From Pseudomonas sp. P818 (lineage in GTDB: Bacteria > Pseudomonadota > Gammaproteobacteria > Pseudomonadales > Pseudomonadaceae), in contig NZ_ATKM01000014.1 in NCBI RefSeq assembly GCF_000418555.1, positions 51,126 to 115,125 on the forward strand: a stretch of 64,000 nucleotides of DNA, written 5' to 3'. Below, one piece after another: positions 29,352 to 38,802 of the stretch; the stretch's first letter is position 1, and every line of letters begins with the position of its first letter. Both the position numbers and the translations under genes were made by a program. Under the pieces are notes generated by a model, which was not told the origin of the DNA, searched no databases, and was given only the letters and a program-made list of their open reading frames with translations.

Positions 29352-29903
29352 TCAAGGCTTTGAAGCGATGGCCTTCTCGACGGCCGCGATCAGCTCGGGA
29401 TCGTCCGGTTTGGTCAGGCTGGAGAAGCTGGCCACCACCTTGCCCTGACGATCGACCACGTACTTGAAGAAGTTCCAGCGCGGCGCCCTGCTCTGCTCGG
29501 CCAGCCCCTTGAACAGCGGGATGGCATCGCCCCCGGAAACCGGCTGCGGCTCGGTCATGGCGAAGGTCACACCGTAGTTGACGTAGCAGACGGTAGCCGT
29601 CTCCTGGCTATCCGCGGATTCCTGGCGAAAGTCGTCGGACGGCACGCCCAGCACTTCCAGGCCCTGATCCTTGTAACGCTGATAAAGGGCTTCGAGCCCT
29701 TTGAATTGTGGGGTAAAGCCGCAGAAGCTGGCGGTATTGACCACCACCAGCGGCTTGCCGGCGAACTGGCAGAGTTCGACGCTCTCACCCTTGGCGCGCA
29801 GCTTGGGCAATTCCCCCTGCAGCAGTGCCGGACATTCGGCGGCCAGCACCGGCAATGCCAGGCTGGAGAGCAGCAAGGAGCAGGCAAGACGATGGAACGA
29901 CAT
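29352..29903 (-). CDS. glutathione peroxidase-family protein, periplasmic
   Basis: The 183-residue protein has a signal peptide ([19 protein letters not shown]), which most bacterial glutathione peroxidases lack. The peroxidatic cysteine is C61 in [15 protein letters not shown], and [10 protein letters not shown] carries the conserved tryptophan and asparagine. It probably reduces peroxides in the periplasm using a thioredoxin-like donor. It is the last gene of a MarR-MFS-small membrane protein-peroxidase run on the minus strand. Confidence 0.9.
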   Translation of the reverse strand: MSFHRLACSLLLSSLALPVLAAECPALLQGELPKLRAKGESVELCQFAGKPLVVVNTASFCGFTPQFKGLEALYQRYKDQGLEVLGVPSDDFRQESADSQETATVCYVNYGVTFAMTEPQPVSGGDAIPLFKGLAEQSRAPRWNFFKYVVDRQGKVVASFSSLTKPDDPELIAAVEKAIASKP

Positions 29904-29965
29904 GACGATGACCTCGAGCGATAACGCGGTCTTGCCACGCTACCCGCAGCCCCGTCCTCAGGCAA

Positions 29966-30091
29966 CTAGCAGATGCCAACGCCCAGCTGCAGCAGGGCCA
30001 GTCCACCCTGGCGCCAGCCCCACCAGGCCAGCGCCAGCAGCAGGCCAAGGCCCCCTGCCACGGCGCTGAACGTCAGCAACTTGCGGCTCAC
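29966..30091 (-). CDS. small membrane protein, 41 aa
   Basis: The GTG start overlaps the stop of the MFS gene in a four-base GTGA, the pattern of translational coupling. The product has a short basic head (SRKLL), one membrane helix (SAVAGGLGLLLALAWWGW), then a hydrophobic tail (GGLALLQLGVGIC). It ends 62 bases before the peroxidase start. It may be a small partner of the transporter or a membrane peptide with its own role. I do not recognise a family. Confidence 0.5.
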   Translation of the reverse strand: MSRKLLTFSAVAGGLGLLLALAWWGWRQGGLALLQLGVGIC

Positions 30092-31293
30092 GCCGGTGCC
30101 CCCTGCAGGCGTGCCACCGGCACCTCACGTACCGGCCAGTTGAGCGCGGCAGCCATCACACTCAGACCGATGGAAATCTGCCAGACCAGGTCGTAACTGC
30201 CGGTGGTGTCGTAGAGATAGCCGCCCAGCCAGCCACCTAGGAAAGAACCGAGCTGGTGGAACAAAAAGACGATGCCGCCGAGCATCGACAGGTTGCGCAC
30301 GCCGAAAAGGGTCGCCACGGTGCCGTTGGTCAACGGCACGGTCGACAGCCACAGCAGGCCCATGGCAAGACCGAACAGATAGGCGCTCCACTGCGTCAGC
30401 GGTGCTGCGATGAACAGCGTGATCACCACCCCCCGCAGCAAATACAGGGCGCTGAGCAGGCGCGGCTTGGCCATGCGCCCGCCGAGCCAGCCGGCGATGT
30501 AGGTACCGAAGATATTGAACAGGCCGACCAGCGCCAGCACCGTGGTGCCGGTCAGCGCCGGCAGATGGTGATCGACCAGATAGGCCGGCAGGTGCACGGC
30601 AACGAACACTACCTGGAAGCCGCAGACGAAGAAGCCCAGCGCCAGCAGCCAGAAGCCCGAATGCCCGGCCGCCTCGCGCAGCGCCTCGACCAGCGTTTGC
30701 TGCGCCCCGGTACTTGCCGGTGGCGGTGTCTCGTTGATCATCGCGGCCAGTGGCAGGATCAGAGCGACCAGCAGGCCCAGCGCCAACAAGGCTGCCGACC
30801 AGCCCAGCCAGCCGATCAGGCCGAGCGTACCCGGCAGCATGGCGAACTGGCCGAAGGACCCTGCCGCTGCGGCGATGCCCATGGCCATGCTGCGCTTCTC
30901 CACCGGCACGGCGCGGCCGACCACGCCGAGAATCACCGAGAACGAGGTACCGGACAGACCGATACCGATCAGCAGGCCGGCGCTCAGCGACAACGACAGT
31001 GGCGAGTCCGCCATGCCCATGCACAGCAAGCCCAGCACATAGAGCACACCGCCGATGACGATGGCCTTGCGTGCGCCGAAGCGGTCGGCCAGCGCACCGG
31101 TGACCGGCTGCGCCAGGCCCCAGATCAGGTTCTGCAGGGCGATGGCGAAGGCGAACACCTCGCGCCCCCAGCCGAACTCCGCGCTCATCGGCGGCAGGAA
31201 CAGGCCGAAACCATGGCGAGTGCCAAGCGACAGCGCGAGGATCAGCGAGGCGCCGAGCAGCAGCCAGGTGGTTGAACGCCATGCAGTTGTCAT
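30088..31293 (-). CDS. MFS transporter
   Basis: The 401-residue protein has 12 membrane segments. The MFS motif between helices 2 and 3 is GALADRFGARKAIVIGG, and the half-transporter motif appears again near GGRMAKPRLLSA. It has the oxalate/formate antiporter or monocarboxylate-like flavour (MFS with FGWGREVFAFAIALQNLIWG near residue 40). The substrate is unknown. The MarR gene just upstream suggests control by that regulator. GGAG precedes the ATG. Confidence 0.9.
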   Translation of the reverse strand: MTTAWRSTTWLLLGASLILALSLGTRHGFGLFLPPMSAEFGWGREVFAFAIALQNLIWGLAQPVTGALADRFGARKAIVIGGVLYVLGLLCMGMADSPLSLSLSAGLLIGIGLSGTSFSVILGVVGRAVPVEKRSMAMGIAAAAGSFGQFAMLPGTLGLIGWLGWSAALLALGLLVALILPLAAMINETPPPASTGAQQTLVEALREAAGHSGFWLLALGFFVCGFQVVFVAVHLPAYLVDHHLPALTGTTVLALVGLFNIFGTYIAGWLGGRMAKPRLLSALYLLRGVVITLFIAAPLTQWSAYLFGLAMGLLWLSTVPLTNGTVATLFGVRNLSMLGGIVFLFHQLGSFLGGWLGGYLYDTTGSYDLVWQISIGLSVMAAALNWPVREVPVARLQGAPA

Positions 31294-31345
31294 CGTGATC
31301 TCCAGCAGACGGCCGCACGCAGCCGCTCAGGCAGTAAAAGGGCCA

Positions 31346-31750
31346 TCAGGCCAGTTGGTCGAGCAGAGCCATCAGTTCGGCGCGACGATCCTCGCCGAGC
31401 CGAGCATTCAGCTCACGCTGCACCTGTTCCCACAGCGGCAGCGCCTGTTCGATACGTTGCAGGCCGGCCTCTGTGAGCCGTACCTCGCGAGCACGCAAAT
31501 CGCGCCCTTCTCCCAGTTGCAGCAGCTCCTGCTCCTGTAGCACCCGCAGATTGCGGCCCAGGGTACTGCGATCCAGCCCCATGGCCTCGGCCAGCACTGA
31601 GATGCTTGGCTGTCCGAGCCGCTGTACGTGACGCAACAGGGAAAACTGCGCGGCACCGAGCCCGACGGCAGCCAGGGCGTCGTCGTACAGGCGGGTCACG
31701 CCACGGCTGGCGCGACGCAGTTGGGTGCAGAGACAGGAAGTCGGCAACAT
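31346..31750 (-). CDS. MarR-family transcriptional regulator, possible thiol switch
   Basis: The 134-residue protein is a compact winged-helix regulator. The DNA-binding helix region is ISVLAEAMGLDRSTLGRNLRVL, and the wing carries GRDLRAREVRLT. Near the N-terminus SCLCTQLRRASRGVTRLY can be aligned with the region around the peroxide-sensing cysteine of OhrR, placing C8 at the sensing position and Y22 at the OhrR Tyr29 position. A redox switch over the MFS transporter and periplasmic peroxidase downstream is therefore reasonable but inferred. A GGTATATACC palindrome lies just before its start. Confidence 0.85.
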   Translation of the reverse strand: MLPTSCLCTQLRRASRGVTRLYDDALAAVGLGAAQFSLLRHVQRLGQPSISVLAEAMGLDRSTLGRNLRVLQEQELLQLGEGRDLRAREVRLTEAGLQRIEQALPLWEQVQRELNARLGEDRRAELMALLDQLA

Positions 31751-31757
31751 GGATACA

Positions 31758-31767
31758 GGTATATACC
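31758..31767. promoter_or_regulatory. palindrome GGTATATACC before the MarR gene
   Basis: This perfect 10 bp palindrome lies 8 bp upstream of the MarR start codon, where an autorepressor would block its own promoter or the early transcript. MarR proteins bind short AT-centred palindromes. The site is short, so the assignment is tentative. Confidence 0.35.
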
Positions 31768-31822
31768 CGCATCAGCGATTGGCACTCATACAGTTATGTG
31801 GCGCGTCGCCATAACAGTTGGT

Positions 31823-32554
31823 TCAGAGGCTCAATGCCAGCGCCAACAGTGCGGCACACTCGGCCAGCTCGACCAGTGCACCGGCGGTATCGCCCGTGGT
31901 GCCGCCCAGGCGCCGCAACAGGGCGCGACGCAGCCAGACGAACAGCGCCAGGGCCGTGGCCAGGGCAATCAGTGCCCCCCAGCCCAGCAGCAACATGGCC
32001 GCCACATGCCCACCCAGCACCCAGGGCAACTGCCTGCGCGGCAGATGATCGACCAGCGCCTGGCCCAGACCACCGGCGCGCACATAGGGCGTGGTTGCCA
32101 GCAGCAGCGGCAGCAGGCTGCGCCCCAGCCAGGGCAGCAGCAGCAGATAGATGCTCTGCCCGGCCTGCAACAGGGTCAGCAGCGCGGCGAACTTGAGCAG
32201 CAACAACAGCACCAGCACCACCACGGCGATGGGGCCGCTGCGCGGGTCTTTCATTATCGTCAGGGTGCGCTCGCGGTCGCCGAAGCCGCCAACCCAGGCG
32301 TCGGCCGTATCGGCCAGGCCGTCCAGATGCAGCCCGCCGCTCAGCCCCACCCACAGCGCCAGAATTATCGCCGCCTGCAGTACCTCCGGCGTCGGCCCCA
32401 GCAGCAGATGAGCGAACCAAAGCAGCAGGCCGAGCAGCAACCCCACCGCCGGATACCAGAGCAGCGAGCGGCCCATCTGCTCGGGCGTCGGCATGCCCGG
32501 CAGGCTGACCGGCAGACGGGTGAGAAACTGCAGGGCGATCCGTGGCGCGATCAT
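31823..32554 (-). CDS. cobS: adenosylcobinamide-GDP ribazoletransferase (cobalamin synthase)
   Basis: The 243-residue integral membrane enzyme joins adenosylcobinamide-GDP to alpha-ribazole (phosphate), the last joining step of cobalamin synthesis. Family marks are LQFLTRLPV at the start, GGLHLDGLADTADAWVGG (the metal-binding aspartates) and MKDPRSGPIAVV. It is called cobV in the P. denitrificans scheme. Its ATG overlaps the cobC stop by four bases. It is the last gene of the cob operon, 72 bp before the MarR gene. Confidence 0.95.
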   Translation of the reverse strand: MIAPRIALQFLTRLPVSLPGMPTPEQMGRSLLWYPAVGLLLGLLLWFAHLLLGPTPEVLQAAIILALWVGLSGGLHLDGLADTADAWVGGFGDRERTLTIMKDPRSGPIAVVVLVLLLLLKFAALLTLLQAGQSIYLLLLPWLGRSLLPLLLATTPYVRAGGLGQALVDHLPRRQLPWVLGGHVAAMLLLGWGALIALATALALFVWLRRALLRRLGGTTGDTAGALVELAECAALLALALSL

Positions 32555-33123
32555 GCCAGCTCCGTCAGTTGGCCGTCGGCATCCAGGCGCAGGCGGAAGC
32601 GCTGGGCATAGCCGACGTTGACCTGCAGCAGGTCCTGGCGCGGCAAGCCGCGGGCACGCGCCAGCAGCAGGCGCATCACCCCACCATGGGTCACCAGCAG
32701 CAGACGCTGACCGGCATACGCCTGCACCAGGCGCTGCAGCGCGGCCAAAACGCGAGCCTCGAACTGCAGCAGCGGCTCGCCGTTGGGTGGCGTGAAGGCG
32801 TAAGGGTCGGCCCAGAACTGGCCCAGCGCCTCGGCATGAGTTTCCATCAACTGCGCGGCGCTACGCCCTTCCCAGTCGCCGAAATGCAACTCCTGCAGGC
32901 CCGGCTCGTAGTGCAGCGGCAATCCATGAGCCGCCGCCACTTCCTCGGCGAAACGCGCGCAGCGCTGCAGCGGCGAGCTGACCAGGCGATCCCAGGGCCC
33001 AGCCCCCTGCACGGCGGCGCGCAACTGTGCCCAGCCCTGCTCGGTCAGCGCATCATCGAGGCTGCCGCGCAGCCCGCCACCCTGCTCGGTTTCGCCGTGG
33101 CGCAGCAACTCCAGCTGCAGCAT
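32551..33123 (-). CDS. cobC: alpha-ribazole phosphatase (histidine phosphatase family)
   Basis: The 190-residue protein has the phosphoglycerate mutase-like signature LLRHGETE (H9 catalytic), the second arginine in SSPLQRCARFAEEV, and VTHGGVMRLLLA with the second histidine. Its place between cobT and cobS marks it as the alpha-ribazole-5'-phosphate phosphatase. The true start is the ATG at 33123, which shares one base with the cobT stop; the frame is open far upstream in a shadow of cobT, which is not coding. Confidence 0.92.
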   Translation of the reverse strand: MLQLELLRHGETEQGGGLRGSLDDALTEQGWAQLRAAVQGAGPWDRLVSSPLQRCARFAEEVAAAHGLPLHYEPGLQELHFGDWEGRSAAQLMETHAEALGQFWADPYAFTPPNGEPLLQFEARVLAALQRLVQAYAGQRLLLVTHGGVMRLLLARARGLPRQDLLQVNVGYAQRFRLRLDADGQLTELA

Positions 33124-34178
33124 CAACGCGGCCTCTCGGCAACCGCGGCCTCGGCGAATGTCGCCATCTGCCCGTGCAATGCGCAAGCCAGGCGTAACAC
33201 CGGCACCGCCAGTGCCGCCCCGCTGCCCTCGCCCAGGCGCAAACCGAGCTCCAGCAGCGGTTCGGCGCCCAATGCCTGCAGCACGCGCACATGACCCGGC
33301 TCGGCGCCATGATGGGCGAACAGCAGCCAGTGGCGGCAGGCGGGATTGAGGCGCACGGCGAGCAAGGCCGCGACGCTGCAGATAAAGCCATCGACCAGAA
33401 CGGCTATGCCCTGCTGCGCGGCGGCCAGGTATGCCCCAGTGAGTGCAGCGATTTCGAAGCCACCGAGATGGACCAGCGCCTGTAACGGGCCGTGGATCTG
33501 TGCACGATGCAGGGCCAACGCCGCATCGATGACCCGCGCCTTGTGCGCCACGCCTGCGCCATCCAGGCCAGTGCCGGGGCCGGCCAACTCGCTCGCCGGG
33601 CAACCCAGCAGCCAGCAGGCCAGCGCCGCTGCCGCCGTGGTGTTGCCAATGCCCATCTCGCCCCCCACGAACAGGTCGCACCCGACTGCACGGGCGCGCT
33701 GAATGCTGTCGCGCCCCGCCTCCAGGCAGATCATCGCCTGAGCCAGGGTCATGGCAGGGCCTCGGGCGAAGTTCTGCGTACCAGCCCCCACTTGCAGGTG
33801 ACGCACGCCAGGCAATGGCGGCAGCGGCTCGGCAGTGCCCAGGTCGATCACCTCCAGCGCCGCGTCCAGCTGACGCGCCAGTACGCTGATGGCCGCACCA
33901 CCACTGACGAAGTTGGCCAGCATCTGCCCGGTCACTGCCTGCGGGTAGGCGGAAATACCCTCGGCCACCACACCATGGTCGCCAGCGAAGATGGCGATCC
34001 ACAGTTTGTCCAGGCTCGGCCGTTCGCGCCCCTGCAGCGCGGCCAGATGAATGGCCAGTTTCTCCAGACGTCCCAGCGAACCGGCGGGCTTGGTCAACTG
34101 CTGCTGACGGCTTTCGGCCTTGGTCCGGGCCACGTGGTCGAGCGGCTGGCACGGGCCCTGCCACCATTGCAGTTTCAT
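33123..34178 (-). CDS. cobT: nicotinate-nucleotide-dimethylbenzimidazole phosphoribosyltransferase
   Basis: The 351-residue enzyme makes alpha-ribazole phosphate from dimethylbenzimidazole and nicotinate mononucleotide. Typical segments are [13 protein letters not shown] (28-40), [31 protein letters not shown] and [13 protein letters not shown]. It uses the DMB made by BluB, which is encoded in the same operon. It overlaps cobU upstream by four bases and cobC downstream by one base. It is named cobU in the older P. denitrificans scheme. Confidence 0.96.
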   Translation of the reverse strand: MKLQWWQGPCQPLDHVARTKAESRQQQLTKPAGSLGRLEKLAIHLAALQGRERPSLDKLWIAIFAGDHGVVAEGISAYPQAVTGQMLANFVSGGAAISVLARQLDAALEVIDLGTAEPLPPLPGVRHLQVGAGTQNFARGPAMTLAQAMICLEAGRDSIQRARAVGCDLFVGGEMGIGNTTAAAALACWLLGCPASELAGPGTGLDGAGVAHKARVIDAALALHRAQIHGPLQALVHLGGFEIAALTGAYLAAAQQGIAVLVDGFICSVAALLAVRLNPACRHWLLFAHHGAEPGHVRVLQALGAEPLLELGLRLGEGSGAALAVPVLRLACALHGQMATFAEAAVAERPR

Positions 34179-34696
34179 AGGGCATCTCCCTTGAGGATCA
34201 TCGGCAGGCCGGCAACGGTGAACAACACACGCTGACTGCGTTCGGCCAGCGCCTGATGCAGCCAGCCGGCCTCATCGACATAACGCCGGGTGAGTTCGCC
34301 CAGTGGCACCACGCCAAGTCCGGTTTCGTTGCTGACCAGCAGAATGCGCCCTGGCAATCGCTCCACACAAGCGAGCAGCGCCTCGCGCTCGGCATCCAGG
34401 CGCTGCGCGTCCTCCAGCATCAGCAGGTTGGTCAGCCACAGGGTCAGGCAGTCGACCAGCAGGCAGCGCCCGGGGGCGGCCTGTTCTTGCAGCACACGAG
34501 CAAGCGCCAGCGGCTCCTCTACCAGTGCCCAGTGCGCCGGACGCCGCGCGCGATGCTGGGCAACCCGTTCGTTCATCTCGCCGTCGAGCGGCTGGCTGGT
34601 GGCGATGTAAACCACCTCCAGCCCGGACTCGTCGGCCAGCTTTTCGGCCAGGCGGCTCTTGCCGGAACGGGCACCGCCGAGGATCAGTTCAAGCAT
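34175..34696 (-). CDS. cobU: bifunctional adenosylcobinamide kinase/guanylyltransferase
   Basis: The 173-residue enzyme phosphorylates adenosylcobinamide and then guanylylates it. It opens with the P-loop GGARSGKS (residues 7-14) and has [24 protein letters not shown] (the guanylated histidine region), followed by [12 protein letters not shown] and [12 protein letters not shown]. It is named cobP in the older Pseudomonas scheme. It overlaps cobT by four bases. An 89 bp gap with a REP-like repeat separates it from cobQ, the only real break in the operon. Confidence 0.96.
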   Translation of the reverse strand: MLELILGGARSGKSRLAEKLADESGLEVVYIATSQPLDGEMNERVAQHRARRPAHWALVEEPLALARVLQEQAAPGRCLLVDCLTLWLTNLLMLEDAQRLDAEREALLACVERLPGRILLVSNETGLGVVPLGELTRRYVDEAGWLHQALAERSQRVLFTVAGLPMILKGDAL

Positions 34697-34722
34697 GGTT
34701 CAATCCGCATTCATTTCTACCG

Positions 34723-34789
34723 GTAGGAGCGAGCTATGCTCGCGAACCGTACGGGACAAAAAGGCTTCGCGAGCAGAGCTCGCTCCTAC
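34723..34789. repeat. REP-like inverted repeat inside the cob operon
   Basis: The 23 bp arms at 34723-34745 and 34767-34789 match with one mismatch around GTAGGAGCGAGCT. The right arm contains the cobQ stop codon (34786-34788). The transcript would carry a long hairpin between cobQ and cobU. Confidence 0.8.
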
Positions 34790-36234
34790 AGGCCGCATAG
34801 CACTTTGAGTTTTTCGCTATCCAGGTGCAGTTCCACCTGGTCGGCCAGGCGCTCGATATCGCGCTCGCGCAGGGCCTGATAGTCCACCTGTTCCACCTCA
34901 TCCAAGCCCGCCCAGCGCAGCAGTGCGGCGAACGCCGAGGGCTGCTCGAACAGGCCATGCAGGTAGGTGCCGAGCACCTGGCCGTCGCCGCTGAGGCCGC
35001 CATCGATGCGACCGTCGTCAAGCTGCACGGCGCCATTGAGGCCCGGCCCGCAACTGACGCCAGCATGAATCTCGTAACCGCTGACCTGAGCCTGCTCCAG
35101 GCACAGCTGGCCACGCACGTTGCGCAGCTGTTTCTCCGGCTCCAGCACCGTCTCGAAATCCAGCAGGCCGAGGCCCTCGCTGCTGCCGGCAGCGCCTTCC
35201 AGGCCATGCGGGTCATGAATCTGCCGACCGAGCATCTGCAGGCCGCCGCAGATGCCCAGCAGCTTGCCGCCATAACGCAGATGGCGGGCGATGGCCGTGT
35301 CCCAGCCCTGCTCGCGCAGCCGGGCAAGGTCGGCGCGCACGCTCTTGGAGCCGGGCAGGATGATCAGGTCGGCAGGCGGGATGGCCTGGCCCGGTCCGAC
35401 GAAGGTCAGCTGCACCTGCGGATGCAGGCGCAGCGGGTCGAAATCGGTATGGTTGCTGATACGCGGCAGCACCGGCACCACCACGCGCAGCGCCTGCTCG
35501 CTCTTGGCCTGCTGCCGGGTATCGACGGCGTCCTCGGCTTCCAGGTGACAATCCGTCAGGTACGGCAGCACGCCGAGCACCGGCTTGCCGGTGCGCTGCT
35601 CCAGCCAGTCCAGTCCCGGTTTGAGCAGGGCGATATCGCCGCGAAAACGGTTGATCACGAAGCCCCTGATCCGCGCCTGTTCGCTGGGGCTGAGCAGCTC
35701 CAGGGTGCCGACCAGATGGGCGAACACGCCGCCCTTGTCGATATCGGCAATGAGGATCACCGGACAGTCCACCGCCTCGGCAAAGCCCATGTTGGCGATG
35801 TCGCCGGCGCGCAGGTTGATCTCGGCCGGCGAACCGGCGCCCTCGACCAGCACCAGTTGGTGGCGCTCGACCAGCCGCGCATGGGACTCCAGCACTGCCG
35901 CCATCGCCACCGGCTTGTAGCCGTGGTAGGTCAACGCCTGCATGTTGCCGATGGCGCGGCCGTGGATGATCACCTGGGCACCCATGTCGCTGTTGGGCTT
36001 GAGCAGCACCGGGTTCATGTCGGTGTGCGGCGCCAGGCCGGCGGCCTGCGCCTGTACCGCCTGGGCCCGCCCGATCTCGCCGCCATCGGCGGTCACCGCC
36101 GAGTTGAGCGCCATGTTCTGCGGCTTGAATGGCGCCACGGAGACGCCCTGGCGCCGCGCCCAGCGGCACAGCGCCGTCACCAGGGTGCTCTTGCCGGCGT
36201 CGGAAGTGGTGCCCTGCACCATCAGGGTTGGCAT
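34786..36234 (-). CDS. cobQ: cobyric acid synthase (glutamine-hydrolysing)
   Basis: The 482-residue enzyme amidates four side chains of adenosylcobyrinic acid diamide using glutamine and ATP. The N-terminal synthetase domain opens with [19 protein letters not shown] (P-loop type). The C-terminal glutaminase domain has the nucleophile in [12 protein letters not shown] and the histidine in [11 protein letters not shown] start at the ATG at 36234, which shares one base with the cobD stop. The stop lies inside a REP-like repeat. Confidence 0.96.
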   Translation of the reverse strand: MPTLMVQGTTSDAGKSTLVTALCRWARRQGVSVAPFKPQNMALNSAVTADGGEIGRAQAVQAQAAGLAPHTDMNPVLLKPNSDMGAQVIIHGRAIGNMQALTYHGYKPVAMAAVLESHARLVERHQLVLVEGAGSPAEINLRAGDIANMGFAEAVDCPVILIADIDKGGVFAHLVGTLELLSPSEQARIRGFVINRFRGDIALLKPGLDWLEQRTGKPVLGVLPYLTDCHLEAEDAVDTRQQAKSEQALRVVVPVLPRISNHTDFDPLRLHPQVQLTFVGPGQAIPPADLIILPGSKSVRADLARLREQGWDTAIARHLRYGGKLLGICGGLQMLGRQIHDPHGLEGAAGSSEGLGLLDFETVLEPEKQLRNVRGQLCLEQAQVSGYEIHAGVSCGPGLNGAVQLDDGRIDGGLSGDGQVLGTYLHGLFEQPSAFAALLRWAGLDEVEQVDYQALRERDIERLADQVELHLDSEKLKVLCGL

Positions 36235-37244
36235 CAGGAGGTTTCCTCGAGGCTGGCGAGGATCGGCGCGCACTCCAGCAAGCCCTGCTCCAGGCGCAGC
36301 CAGCCGGCCTCGTCTGCCGGCAGGCCGAAGCGCAGGCTGTCCAGCTCGGCGAACAGCCTGATCAGAATGCCACGTCTCGCCAGCAGCTCCATGCAGGGTA
36401 CCGCACGGCGCGTGCAGCAGAACTGGAACAGCGCCGAACCGCCGGTAGGCGGCAGGCCACAGTCGCGCAGCAGCGCCGCCAGACGTCCGCCATCGGCCAG
36501 CAGACGTTCGCGCTGGCGGCGCTGGCCGTCGCTGTCAGCAAGCAGATGGCGGGCGACGCTGCGCGCCGGGCCGCTGACCGCCCAGGGCCCGAGCAGCGCT
36601 TCCAGCTCATCCAGCAAGGCCTGCGCCGCCAGCACGAAACCCAGACGCAGGCCGGCCAGACCGAAGAACTTGCCGAACGAGCGCAGCACGATCAGCCCCG
36701 GCATGTCGCTGTAGGCCGCCAGGCTATGCTGCGGCGTGCAATCGATGAAGGCTTCGTCGACTACCAGCCAGCCGCCACGCTCGGCCAGCTCGTCGTGCCA
36801 GTCGAGCAGGCGCGCCGGCTCGATCAGGCGCCCGGTCGGGTTGTTGGGATTGACCACCAGCAGGACGTCGAGCTGCGGCAGCGCGCGATGCACCGAACCC
36901 TCGCTGAGCTTGGTGATGCGATGCCCCTCTCGACGCCAGGCCGCGGCATGTTCGGCATAGGTCGGCGCGAGGATGCCCACGTTGCTGTGCGTGCGCAGGC
37001 GTGGCAGGGCCTGGATCGCCGCCTGCGAGCCGGCCACCGGCAGCAGGCTGGCGGCGCCGTAGTAATCGCGCGCGGCCGCCTCCAGGCCATCGTTGGCCTC
37101 GGGCAACCGTGCCCAGGCCTGAGCGGGAACCGGCGGCAGTTCCCAGCCATAGGGGGCTACACCGGTGGACAGGTCCAGCCAGTCCTCCAGCGGGATGCCA
37201 TAGCGCTGCGCCGCCGCGCGCAGGCGACCTCCGTGTTCAAGCAC
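36234..37244 (-). CDS. cobD: threonine-phosphate decarboxylase (PLP enzyme)
   Basis: The 336-residue class I aminotransferase-fold enzyme supplies (R)-1-amino-2-propanol phosphate for the nucleotide loop. It shows [23 protein letters not shown] and the PLP lysine in [16 protein letters not shown]. The start is GTG at 37244, which overlaps the cbiB stop by eight bases. The P. denitrificans name is cobC. It precedes cobQ with a one-base overlap. Confidence 0.94.
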   Translation of the reverse strand: MLEHGGRLRAAAQRYGIPLEDWLDLSTGVAPYGWELPPVPAQAWARLPEANDGLEAAARDYYGAASLLPVAGSQAAIQALPRLRTHSNVGILAPTYAEHAAAWRREGHRITKLSEGSVHRALPQLDVLLVVNPNNPTGRLIEPARLLDWHDELAERGGWLVVDEAFIDCTPQHSLAAYSDMPGLIVLRSFGKFFGLAGLRLGFVLAAQALLDELEALLGPWAVSGPARSVARHLLADSDGQRRQRERLLADGGRLAALLRDCGLPPTGGSALFQFCCTRRAVPCMELLARRGILIRLFAELDSLRFGLPADEAGWLRLEQGLLECAPILASLEETS

Positions 37245-38145
37245 CCAGCACCTCCCAGATCATCAGGCACAGCAACCACAGGCCAACGCCGGCAACGACC
37301 CGGTTCATCGCCCGTTCGATATCCCGCGCGCGCGGCGCCGGGCCCTCGCCCAGCTGCGGGCGCTCATGCAGCTCGCCGTGGTATTCGGCGGCGCCGCCCA
37401 GACTCACGCCCAGGCTGCCGGCACCAGCAGCCATCACCGGGCCAGCATTGGGACTGTCCCACAATGGCGCCTGCCGGCGCCAGCAGCGCAGCGCCAGAAG
37501 AGTATTGCCGAGCAGCGCATAGGTCAGCGCCACCAGACGCGCCGGGATGTAATTGAGTACGTCATCGATCTTCGCCGCCGCCCAGCCGAAGCGCTCGAAG
37601 CGCTCGTTGCGGTAGCCCCACATGGCGTCCAGCGTGTTGCTCAGGCGGTACAGCACGACGCCGGGCGCACCGGCGATGATGAACCAGAACAAGGCGGCGA
37701 ATACCGCATCGGAGCCGTTCTCCAGCACCGACTCGGTGCCGGCACGAGCCACCCCGGTGGCGTCCAGCTCGGTGGTGTTGCGGCTGACCATCCAGCCGAC
37801 GCGCTCGCGCGCCAGTGCCAAGTCACCCAGACGCAACGCGCGGGCCACCGGCTGCGCGTGTTCGTAAAGACTGCGCAGGCCAAGGGCGAAATACAGGGCA
37901 AAGATCTCCACCGCCCAGCCCAACCCGCTGATCTGCACCAGAAGCCAGGTAAGCAGGGTCAGCGGCAGCACCGCCAGGCACCAGGCGGTGACGCCATGGC
38001 TGCGCCAGCCACCACCGGCCGGGTTGAAACGCTGCTCCAGGCGCTCGGCCAGGCGCCCGAAGGCCACCAGCGGATGCGCGCGGCGTGGCTCGCCCAGCAC
38101 GGCGTCCAGCGCCACACCGGCGCAGGTGATCAGCGCCAGGCTCAT
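37237..38145 (-). CDS. cbiB: adenosylcobinamide-phosphate synthase
   Basis: The 302-residue membrane enzyme attaches the aminopropanol phosphate arm to adenosylcobyric acid. Family marks are [19 protein letters not shown] near the start, [20 protein letters not shown], and [21 protein letters not shown]. Several membrane helices are present ([30 protein letters not shown]). It is named cobD in the P. denitrificans scheme. It starts 3 bases after the bluB stop. Confidence 0.95.
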   Translation of the reverse strand: MSLALITCAGVALDAVLGEPRRAHPLVAFGRLAERLEQRFNPAGGGWRSHGVTAWCLAVLPLTLLTWLLVQISGLGWAVEIFALYFALGLRSLYEHAQPVARALRLGDLALARERVGWMVSRNTTELDATGVARAGTESVLENGSDAVFAALFWFIIAGAPGVVLYRLSNTLDAMWGYRNERFERFGWAAAKIDDVLNYIPARLVALTYALLGNTLLALRCWRRQAPLWDSPNAGPVMAAGAGSLGVSLGGAAEYHGELHERPQLGEGPAPRARDIERAMNRVVAGVGLWLLCLMIWEVLGA

Positions 38146-38148
38146 CGT

Positions 38149-38802
38149 TCAGTCACCCTGCACTCCCCATCGATTCTCGAACAGCAGCTCGCTCAGCGGT
38201 CGAGGCGTGGCCCAACCCTCTTGCACCAGCATGGGTTTTTCATAGAAGGCATCCACCGGCCCCAGACACAGCAGCGCCACCGGCTTGCTGCCAGTCGGCA
38301 TGCCCAGCAGCTCGGCCAGCGCTGCGGGATCGAACAGCGACACCCAGCCCAGCCCCAGCCCTTCGGCGCGCGCGGCCAGCCACAGATTCTGAATGGCGCA
38401 GGCCACCGAGGCCATATCCATTTCCGGCAGCGTGCGTCGCCCGAAGACATGTGCCTCGCGCCCCTCCATCAGCGCCACCGCCAGCAGCTCGGCGCAATCG
38501 CGAATGCCCTCGACCTTCAGCCGCATGAATTCGTCGCTGCGCTCGCCCAGGGCCTCTGCGGTGCGTACCCGCTCGGCCTCTACCAGCTCATGAATGGACT
38601 CACGCAGTTGCGGGTCACTGACGCGCACAAAGCGCCAAGGTTGCATCAAGCCAACGCTCGGCGCGTGGTGGGCGGCTTCGAGCAGGCGCGCCAGCACCTC
38701 GGCCGGCACCTCGCCACCGCTGAAATGACGCATGTCGCGGCGCTCGGCAATGGCGCGGTACACCGCCGCGCGCTCCTCGGGACTGAAGGCGTGCTCGCTC
38801 AT
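38149..38802 (-). CDS. bluB: 5,6-dimethylbenzimidazole synthase
   Basis: The 217-residue flavin enzyme of the nitroreductase fold breaks down reduced FMN with oxygen to make DMB, the lower ligand of B12. BluB marks are the N-terminal RRDMRHF, the HHAPSVGLMQPWRFV segment and the GLGLGWVSLFDP loop. Its need for oxygen shows that this is the aerobic form of the pathway. It overlaps cobB by four bases (ATGA). Confidence 0.94.
   Translation of the reverse strand: MSEHAFSPEERAAVYRAIAERRDMRHFSGGEVPAEVLARLLEAAHHAPSVGLMQPWRFVRVSDPQLRESIHELVEAERVRTAEALGERSDEFMRLKVEGIRDCAELLAVALMEGREAHVFGRRTLPEMDMASVACAIQNLWLAARAEGLGLGWVSLFDPAALAELLGMPTGSKPVALLCLGPVDAFYEKPMLVQEGWATPRPLSELLFENRWGVQGD

Noticed and set aside
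33124..34185. Apparent fusion of the cobC frame with a long upstream extension
   Set aside because: The extension is a shadow of cobT. The real cobC start is the ATG that shares one base with the cobT stop, giving a normal-size phosphatase.
34825..36714. A 629-codon plus-strand frame across cobQ and cobD
   Set aside because: Both covered genes are certain on the minus strand; the plus frame is rich in His/Gln/Arg as expected of an antisense reading.
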